The position numbers and the translations under genes are program-made. 64,000 nucleotides of DNA from Ipomoea triloba (Eukaryota; Streptophyta; Magnoliopsida; Solanales; Convolvulaceae). Shown here one piece after another: positions 56,526-64,000 of this stretch (positions within the stretch are counted from its first letter, which is position 1; the number at the start of each line of letters is the position of its first letter). The stretch lies in NCBI RefSeq assembly GCF_003576645.1, contig NC_044920.1, forward strand, positions 23,102,382 to 23,166,381, in the 5' to 3' direction. The notes under the pieces are model-generated. The model was not told where the DNA came from, searched no databases, and was given only the letters and a program-made list of their open reading frames with translations.

Positions 56526-57391
56526 CGGTAGTTATATCGTGGACCATGGTCCAAAAATGACACTATTTTTTAAAGTAAAGAGACGGTTGTCGTCACAACT
56601 TAACGGAACTCCGTAAATGAAACACAGTTTATCTCAAACGATACTGCATCACATTTGTTTTTATATTATTAAATGAAACCGCAGTTATATCGAAATAAAA
56701 TTGTTGTTGTGTTGAAAGGAAACTGTAGTGTATATATAAAATGAAACTGAATAACAGTTTCACATATTTGAGTGTATATTTTTCAATAAAATTGTAATTA
56801 TATCGAAATGATACTGTAGTTTTGTTGAAAGAAAACTGCAGTGTATATAAAATGAAACTGAATAATAATTTCACATATTTGAGTGTATATTGTCCAATAA
56901 TGAAGTTATAGTTATGTCGAAATGATATTGTAGTTTTGTTGAAAGAAAACTGCAATGTATATAAAATGAAAATGAATAACAATTTCACATATTTGAGTGT
57001 ATAATGTTGAATGAAACTGTAGTTATATTGAGATGATATTGTAGTTTGTAGTTGTTATAAAATGAATCTGAATAACAGTTTCACATATTTAAGTGTAAAT
57101 TATCCAATGAAACTATAGTTATATCGAAATGATATTGTAGTTGTGTTGTAATGAAACTGTAGTTTATATAAAATGAAACTGAATAACAATTTCACATATT
57201 TGAATATATAATGTCGAATGAAATTGTAATTATATCGAAATAGAACTGTAGTTGTGTTGAAAGGAAACTGTAGTGTATAAAAAATAAAATTGAATATATT
57301 TCACAAATAGAGCTACTTTACACATAACGGCACAGACGATGCGGACAGGTGCCGACACCGTTTTGGACCATGGTACACAGTATAATTTACG
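56526..57391. mobile_element. MULE-like TIR element with internal tandem repeats
   Basis: The left TIR starts CGGTAGTTATATCGTGGACC and the right TIR, read inward, CGTAAATTATACTGTGTACC. Both continue CATGGTCCAAAA. CATCCTTAG flanks both sides exactly (56517-56525 and 57392-57400). The interior consists of about five degenerate units 96-114 bases long, each with ATGAAACTGAATAA and TTTCACATATTTGAGTGTA. No transposase. A second copy in reverse orientation lies at about 59837-60618. Confidence 0.9.
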
Positions 57392-57400
57392 CATCCTTAG

Positions 57401-59836
57401 TGGAAAGGGATTTATAAGTCACCTTATTGTGATTTTTGCCCAGCTATTTACCAACACCCTTCCTAGTTACTTAATGCTATCTCTTTGATTTACAACGATG
57501 ATTTCAATTTGAACTTTTCTTTCTTTGGAGATGACAAGGGACTTAAAAGCAGTAATTACGTGTCTTAACAACTCGTTTGAATCGCTAGAAAATATTTGAA
57601 GGAAATGTAATTCAAATTCTATGAAAACAAATTACCAAGAAAATAGATTTCAATATTTGGTTGGTGGAAAAGAAATTGCTGGGAATATGAATTCCATTAT
57701 TTGATAGAGTTTGGAATGATAAGGAATTATGAATATAAAGACCAATATGCCCTTAGTAATTAATGGTTTGACTATATATACATGTGTAATTAATCAACTT
57801 TGATGAGAGTAAAATAGTCCAAGGACTTAATACTTTCTTCCCAATCTCTTTGGAAAACAAAATACCCATCTCAGCCAAAGAATTTGTTTTCCTTCCCTTT
57901 TGGGGTGTTAAATTCAATGGAAAACATTTTCCATCCAACCAAACAAACAACATAATAACTCATTTTCCTCAACTTTTTGAAAAATCTTTTCTATGAAATT
58001 GATTTTCCATCCAACCAAACATGCCATAAATCTTAATCATTATAGATACCCTACAAGTTCGATGTTATGGTTCATTCACCTTTTCCTTTTATTCGCCAAT
58101 TTTCAAGTTTCCATTTCTCACATTTTTAGACATGCTAATTAGTTTATTAATTCTCTTACTACTTCTTCATTTTGGCTTTATTGTGTTATTCTATTATTAA
58201 GTTATAAATTCATATTTGCGATGTACAAAATATATTGTATAGTCTTATATCCAAAAAAACATAAAAAAGTTAAAACAATTTTAAATAAGTAAATGAGATA
58301 AGGATCAAATAAGCCTTAGTAATCATTTTTTTTTTTACTTTTCTTTTTGAATCACAATAATTATAGTCAAGGTGTTAACTAGCTCCGTCTCATAAATGGG
58401 ACAAAGACAAGCAATGGTTAGCTCATCATCATTCAATTCTGAATGAAGACAAAGTGTTTTCATCTGGACCAGGATGATAGATGATGCTTCTTCTTCGCCT
58501 AGATCAAGTGTCTTTGTCCAAATATAGACGTAGCTTAATCAAGCCATCCATAGCTACCATCAAGTAACAACGTAAATGCAGATGGTTATTAGCAACATGC
58601 TAGGCCGGTGATGGTAGCTGGCAACTTTGATGCATGGCAATCATCTTCATATTAGACAAAGAAGACCTTTGCGACATCACGCGAGCATACACATGCATAT
58701 AAGCTGATATGTATGTGCGGACAAAAGTATTTAACTTGTGGTACACTGTTATTTAATAAATTCTTTAGCGTTTAATAGAGTTTTTAGTTTCTTCAAAATT
58801 GATCCTGAGCCATTTTGGTATATAAGGCTCAAAACAATTTTGCAAAGACTCATGATGTTCAGTTCATTTTAAAGTGGACCTTGAGATTATTTGGGAAGTT
58901 ATGGTGTATGTTTAAGATTCCAAATTTATCAACTTAGGATTTTTGTTTATTGTCTAAGTTGTTGGAATGCTTATATCTTTGGGCTATTTTAATGAGGGTG
59001 AGCGACAGACGTGTTAACTCCAAGCTCTTAGTCGTTAGAGATAGTGTTCAAATTCAGTTATAAAGAAGTCATGGAATTGAATACAGTTAGCATTATGTTA
59101 ACATTAAGAGATCTCTACTTAATGCATGCTTTTAAGTATTTTAGATATCGTACAGTGTACTCTGTTGTACAAATGTTTGGATGGTTTCTTCTTTTCAGTT
59201 GTGCACATAATATATATATTTTTAGAAACATCCCTTAAGATACCGAAAATAAACATGGTGACCCAATCTCAAAAACTTTTCTCTCCCATTAGTTGTATGT
59301 TTTTTCCAAATTTTTTTTAGACCTACCATTTTACTCAACTAAATTTTAATTATTTAAAATAAACATACCCACATTTAATTAAAATTAAACTACTAATTGC
59401 TTAAAAATTAAAACCAATTACTTACCACACAAAACAAAACTAATTAATACTATTTTAATTCTAAAATACGAATAAATAAAAACAAATAAAAAATTTATAA
59501 TTATTATTTTTTAAAAATTGGCCAATGGCCGGAAACATGGTTAGTTGTTGCCATGGCAACGACCGGAATTGGCCATTGCTAGTAACAGCTAGTTGGCCAC
59601 AAATTGAGAGTGTCCATTGACGACCACTCACAATCGCCCAAGTGGGCTCGTGTAATATACGCGCCCACTGGGTGGACAATGAGACGTTTTCACTATTTTT
59701 TTCTTTTAAACTCCTGCAAAGGCCAATCACCTGCAAGAGAAAAATGCACTAAAAAATCAGCTTTTCCATTAGCCAAAAATCAATGCATCTGTTTTTTCCT
59801 ATAGTAAAAACCAGAAAAGAACCCCTATTGGGGTTG
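57401..59836. other. Intergenic with MITE fragments, no gene
   Basis: CATTTTCCATCCAACCAAACA occurs twice near 57925 and 58005, as at MITE ends. GC-rich patches near 58600 and 59520-59700 stand out (GCCATGGCAACGACCGG). Short frames here have no recognisable domain. Confidence 0.4.
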
Positions 59837-60618
59837 GACAAATTTTACTGTAGACCATGATTCGAAACGGTGTCGTTTTTTTAATGAAAACAAACGGCAC
59901 CCGTTCCGTCCAATTAATTTTATTTGTATGACATATTTAGTTTCATTTTATATACATTATAGTTTCATTGAAGCACAAATAAAATATTATATTGTTTCAA
60001 CTACAGTTTTATTTCACATCACTCAGTGTGTGAGACCTGTTAATGAATTTCATTTTATACACACCGCAATTTTATTACGACACCACTAATGTATAACTCT
60101 AATTCAATTACAGTTTCATTAGACAATAATCACAATATACACTCAAATGTGTGAAATTGTTATTCGGTTTTATTTTATATACATTGTAGTTTCATTACAA
60201 CAGAACTAAAATATCATTTTGATATAAGTACAATTTATTTGACAATATACACTCAATATGTGAGGCATACATATTGTCATTTCATTTCAGCACAACTAAA
60301 GTATCATATCATTTTAATTTAATTACAGTTTCACTTGATAGTATACACTCAATATATGAAACTTGTTATACAGTTTCATTTTAAATACACTATAGTTTCA
60401 TTACAGTACAATTAAAGTATCTCTCTAATTCAATTACAGTTTCATTTAACAATATACACTCAATATGTGAAACAAGTTATTCCGTTTCATTTTAGATACA
60501 GTGTAATTTCATTTTATTTTAAACACATCAATAATACAAGATTTATTAAATATAAAGGCCGCCATTTTTATTATTAAAGAATCAATGTCATTTTTGGACC
60601 ATTATCTATTGTATATCA
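59837..60618. mobile_element. Second MULE-like element, inverted copy
   Basis: The left end GACAAATTTTACTGTAGACCATG continues to AAACGGTGTCG, matching the right end of the 56526 element. The right end contains GTCATTTTTGGACCATTATC, matching that element's left end. Internal repeats with CAGTTTCATT and ATATACACTCAA recur about every 100-120 bases. Borders are approximate because no target duplication was identified. Confidence 0.7.
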
Positions 60619-62375
60619 AATGCACTAATGCTTTAAGAATGGAGTTGGGCCCAAGCCCGAAACTCCAGATACTCCCTAAAGCTAGTCAGCTACAATTCTC
60701 AGCAATCATAATAGAAAGTTTGAAACTACAAAAAGCTAAAAATGCATTCCCTAGTCAATGCAACAATAATTAGACTAGAAGAAAAGATGTGCCGGCTTTA
60801 TGAAGTGTATGTTTACATTAGGCTAATATTTTTCAATAAAATAAATAAATAAATATCCTTAGCAATAATGATTTAACTCCTTTTATTTAGTGTTGGACTT
60901 GTGAGAGACAGAGAGAGTATGTTCAGTTGTAATTTTTTTAAAATACAGTTTAATAGGATTTATTCAACAATTGTATATCAATTTTGATTGGAATATGAGC
61001 ATATGACTTAAACTTGAGACTTTCGTTATAAAAATTAACAGTGATTTTATCAAATCATAATGTATTTTATTCAACTATAATTTTTAAGAATCTTTTAGAT
61101 GTGTTGGAAGAAAGAAATTGTAATATGGCAAAAAGAAAAAATATAATGATTGAGCAAGAATTCGATTAAAAAAAAAGGATAAAAAATAAAAAAAGAAAGA
61201 AAGAAAGAAACAAGCATGATATATAGGAAACAAGCAAGCTGCCTAACAACCACTCAAATTTTATATTACTATTATTTTTTAATTTCATTCTTTTCAAAAA
61301 AAAAAAAACTTAGGGCACAAAAAAAACTTGTAGGGAGTTGCTTTAAGACCCTACAATGTGAGATCTATAATACTTTTCAACGAAAATGTAATAGGTAATA
61401 ATACTTTTTGTTTTATAAGTATTACATTTTTACTACTACTATTTAAAAGAATAAGTAATACTTAAATAAGTAATACTTTTAAGTGAAAATGTAATGCTTG
61501 TTGGCTTAGAGAAAAGTAAGGATAATGGTCAAATAAATCTTCAAACTAGACCAAATAGCACAATTAAGTCAATGATTTTTCTAAAAAGCTCCATTAACCC
61601 ATTAATAACATGCTAATAGGTCTATGATATTACTAAAATAAATTTTAGATTAAATTTTTTTCGTAAAGCATTTTATTTTATTTTTCAAGTATTTTATACA
61701 AAGTGAATAAGATGTCTAAATAAACATAAAAAATTATATTAGATCATCTCATGTAAGATGGATTTTAAATATGTAATACTTTTTAACGAAAATGTGATAC
61801 TTTTTAAGGATAAATGTTAGATAAGTCATTGAACAAGACCAAATATGTAATTAAGTTTCTGATCATTTTTTTAAGCTTCAGCGAAACCCTTAAAAACCGA
61901 CAAAAAACACGAGAAATATTTTACATTATTTTTAGAGTGTGTTTAGAAATCTGGAAATCATTTTTCGCGTTTCCATTGTTTGGTAAAAAGTAAAAAATGT
62001 GAGTCAAATAAAAATGATTGTTTGGTAAAAAGAAATACTCTCATTTTCTTGGAAAATGACTTTCTCTCTTTTTTGGGAAGTCATTTTCCAATTTTTACAC
62101 CAACACCGTACCACTACCACTGCCACCACTACTACCACCACCACCACCACCACCATCATTTGTATTTTTATTGTAAACGCTGTTATATTTTAAATAAAAC
62201 AATTAAAATATTTAATTATACAATTATTCTCATTTTCCTGAAAATGAATTAAACACATCAAGACAGTTTTCTAAAATGTAACCAAACATTGGAAATGATT
62301 TTTTTTTTTTGAAAAATGACTTGTTTTCCAAAAAATATTTTTCAGAAGTTTTAAAATTTTAAACGTATTAGGTTT
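60619..62375. other. Intergenic, no gene recognised
   Basis: AT-rich with (GAAA)n near 61190-61208 and a (CCA/CAC)n tract at 62120-62155. A MITE-like pair GTTTCCATTGTTTGGT (61967) and ACCAAACATTGGAAATG (62281) is inverted, suggesting an element of about 330 bp. Confidence 0.4.
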
Positions 62376-62380
62376 TACGG

Positions 62381-62665
62381 TGATATGGAATAATTCCCTC
62401 ATGTATCCCAGTGTATAGCAATGTACATATGTATTGAATAAATCCCAGAATTTAGGCCAAAATCCTCCTTTTATTCAGGGTTCTTGAGTAATGCAGAAGG
62501 AAGAGAAAGCATGGCCTGCTGTGAATCTTAGAGAGAAGTAGAGAGGGAAAAAACGTCCCTAACATGAAGGGTCCAAGTCCCTTTTATAGGGCTAACAATC
62601 GTACAATACGTTGGGCATACGTATAGTATTCGTAGGGCGGTATACTCGGGATATATTCCCTATCA
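62381..62665 (-). mobile_element. 3' LTR of a minus-strand LTR retrotransposon
   Basis: On the minus strand the LTR starts TGATAGGGAATATATCCC, and its other end, read inward from the plus strand, is TGATATGGAATAATTCCC, an 18-base imperfect terminal repeat that begins TG and ends CA. Inside, on the minus strand, are CTATAAAAGGG (TATA, near 62588) and AATAAA (near 62476), in the order expected for U3 and R. A polypurine tract lies directly upstream at 62666. Gag and pol are outside the window. TACGG at 62376-62380 is the expected left target copy. Confidence 0.75.
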
Positions 62666-62680
62666 ACTAGCCCCCCAAAT
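62666..62680 (-). other. Polypurine tract
   Basis: The minus strand reads ATTTGGGGGGCTAGT immediately before the LTR, as required for plus-strand DNA priming. Confidence 0.7.
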
Positions 62681-62756
62681 CCGTGCCCTGACGTCGAGTC
62701 AATGAGGAAGGGTTCGGGCTAGAGACTGACCTTACGGTCCGGGACTTGCGCCGGCT

Positions 62757-62826
62757 GCCTCGTTAAAAACCTTAGACTAAGGAAAAACTCAATGGGAAAA
62801 ATCTTAACTAAGGAAAAAAGAGCATA
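62757..62826 (-). other. Conserved motif near the 3' end of the LTR element
   Basis: On the minus strand the order is CTCTTTTTTCC, CCCATTGAGTTTTTCC, then AAGGTTTTTAACGAGGCAG. The same order of words recurs in the copia remnant at 55130-55576. Function unknown. Confidence 0.7.
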
Positions 62827-63120
62827 ACCTTAAGCACAGTCTTTTGAACTATAAGGGTCGGCTGAACTCTACCGATCTAGGTATCAAATTTATAACGCGA
62901 TTGAGAGGTCGAACTTTACCGATCTACAGATCGGGCTTTGACAATCGGGGGACTGGATTTATACATGTCCCGGGGACCTCTATTGATCTTACCGATCACA
63001 AATGGTAATGTTTCTCCCGATGCCCTTTGATCGGACTAATTGGCCATAGTTGATTTGAGCTTGGTTAAACTTTGATTTAGATTACCTGGGGCGGGAAATT
63101 TGATCTGGTGGACTTATATG

Positions 63121-63445
63121 CCTACTATGTAGGTCTTACACCGGGATATCGTCTTGAGCTCGCCGAGCCGATGGTGGCGATGCCAACCTAATAAGGTTTA
63201 TAGCGCCGGTGCTGGTAATACCGACCTAACCGAACTTAATTGCCTACTGCGTAGGGCTTATGCCGAGATATGGTCTCGGGCTTATTGGGCCGATAGTGGC
63301 AATGTCAACCTTATCGAGCTTAAGGTGTCGGTGGTGGTAATACCGACCTAACCAAACTTAATTTCCTACTACATAGGACTTATGCTGAGATATGGTATCG
63401 GGATCATCGTGCCGATGGTGGCAATGCTGACCTAATCGGGCTTCG
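63121..63445. repeat. 122-bp tandem repeat, 2.6 units
   Basis: Units start at 63121, 63243 and 63365 with CCTACT-YGTAGG. Each contains GCCGATGGTGGCAATG-like and AATACCGACCTAAC segments. The third unit is incomplete. Confidence 0.9.
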
Positions 63446-63580
63446 TACACGACTAATCTGCATGCATGATCGTGTTATAATTTACAAAGCAAAGCAAACG
63501 AGGGTAATTCTTCATCGTTGGTACAAAGACCGTAGTTTTTTCTGACTTTTCGATCGTAATCGATCTTAACAATCGTAAAT

Positions 63581-63945
63581 GGGCACCTTACTCCCAACGC
63601 CCTATAAACGGGCAAACAAATGGGCACCTTAATCCCGTGGTGGACACCCTGCTCCCACAGATCGGTTCGAGGACCGTAACGGGCACCTTGCTCCCGTAGT
63701 GGGCACTTTGCTCCCATAAAGATCAGTTCGAGGACCGTAATGGGCACCTTACTCCCACAAAGATCGGTTCGAATACCGTAACGGGCACCTTGCTCCTGTA
63801 GTGGACACCTTGCTCCCACAAAGATCGGTTTGAGGACTGTAGTGGGCACCTTGCTCCCACAAAGATCGGTTCGAAGACCGTAACGGGCACCTTGCTCTCA
63901 CAAAGATCGGTTCGAGGACAGTAACGGACACCTTGCTCCCGTTAC
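63581..63945. repeat. 41/20-bp minisatellite (GGGCACCTTGCTCCC)
   Basis: Starts of GGGCACCTT-like units are at 63581, 63622, 63642, 63681, 63701, 63742, 63783, 63803, 63844, 63885 and 63926, spaced 41, 20, 39, 20, 41, 41, 20, 41, 41 and 41. Long units add AAAGATCGGTTCGAGGACCG. All frames through it are repetitive artefacts. Confidence 0.9.
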
Positions 63946-64000
63946 CACCCCACCCCCTACCACCCGTCACCGACCACCCACTTCCACTGCCACTACCCCA

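Noticed and set aside
56629..56988. 119-codon minus-strand frame with repeated LLFSFILYTLQFSF
   Set aside because: It is the translation of the internal tandem repeats of a MULE-like element. It has no homologue that I know, and the period only partly preserves the frame.
58440..58720. Possible miRNA precursor (a stretch with CTGGACCAGGATGATAG)
   Set aside because: It only loosely resembles miR166, and no matching opposite arm was found.
63581..63945. CRISPR-like pattern of short repeats with spacers
   Set aside because: The genome is plant nuclear DNA. Spacers are themselves repeated and the units form a minisatellite.
63475..63970. Repetitive frames with GARCPL-type peptides at the right edge
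   Set aside because: Artefacts of the 41/20-bp minisatellite in an LTR element.

Overview
The window is nuclear DNA of a flowering plant, most likely a eudicot. It is AT-rich, its genes have GT-AG introns, and it carries plant-only families: UGT72 glycosyltransferases, F-box proteins with an associated C-terminal domain, an OVATE family protein and a PPR protein. Much of the rest is small DNA transposons and retroelement debris. I cannot name the species. A 483-base run of N marks an assembly gap near 30 kb.

Layout. 0-2 kb: a decayed PIF/Harbinger element. 3-13.9 kb: two intronless UGT72-type glucosyltransferase genes, both on the minus strand, inside a segmental tandem duplication. The duplication is interrupted by MITEs, tRNA-type SINE remnants and a polyadenylated retroelement. 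A truncated U2 snRNA retropseudogene sits inside a MITE at 13.7 kb. 15.2-23.5 kb: two tandemly duplicated F-box genes on the minus strand, each with an intron in its 5' UTR. The first has an in-frame internal duplication that gives it two F-boxes. 24.8-25.7 kb: an OVATE family gene on the plus strand. 26-34 kb: repeats, including a LINE RNase H remnant split by a 653-bp insertion and a pair of terminal-inverted-repeat elements. 34-49.3 kb: three housekeeping RNA-biology genes on the minus strand: SF3B4 (9 coding exons), a mitochondrial-type PPR protein (1 exon) and the large subunit of U2AF (13 coding exons). 49.6-64 kb: no host gene seen. This stretch holds foldback elements with 9-bp target duplications, a decayed Ty1/copia element, a pair of inverted MULE-like elements with internal tandem repeats, and the 3' LTR end of a minus-strand LTR retrotransposon with two minisatellites.

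How the genes relate. SF3B4 is a U2 snRNP (SF3b) protein and U2AF65 recruits U2 snRNP to the 3' splice site, so the window holds two partners in branch-site recognition, with a PPR gene between them. From memory, Arabidopsis has OFP7-SF3B4-PPR at At2g18500-18520 and a paralogous PPR beside U2AF65A at At4g36680-36690. The order here, OFP-SF3B4-PPR-U2AF65, looks like the undivided ancestral block. The UGT and F-box pairs are local tandem duplications without a visible link to that block.

I did not find a convincing new multi-gene system. The most unusual items are the intact synteny block, the double F-box protein, the U2 retropseudogene with target duplication, the retroelement family whose insertion is confirmed by an empty site, and a repeated motif shared by two LTR elements.
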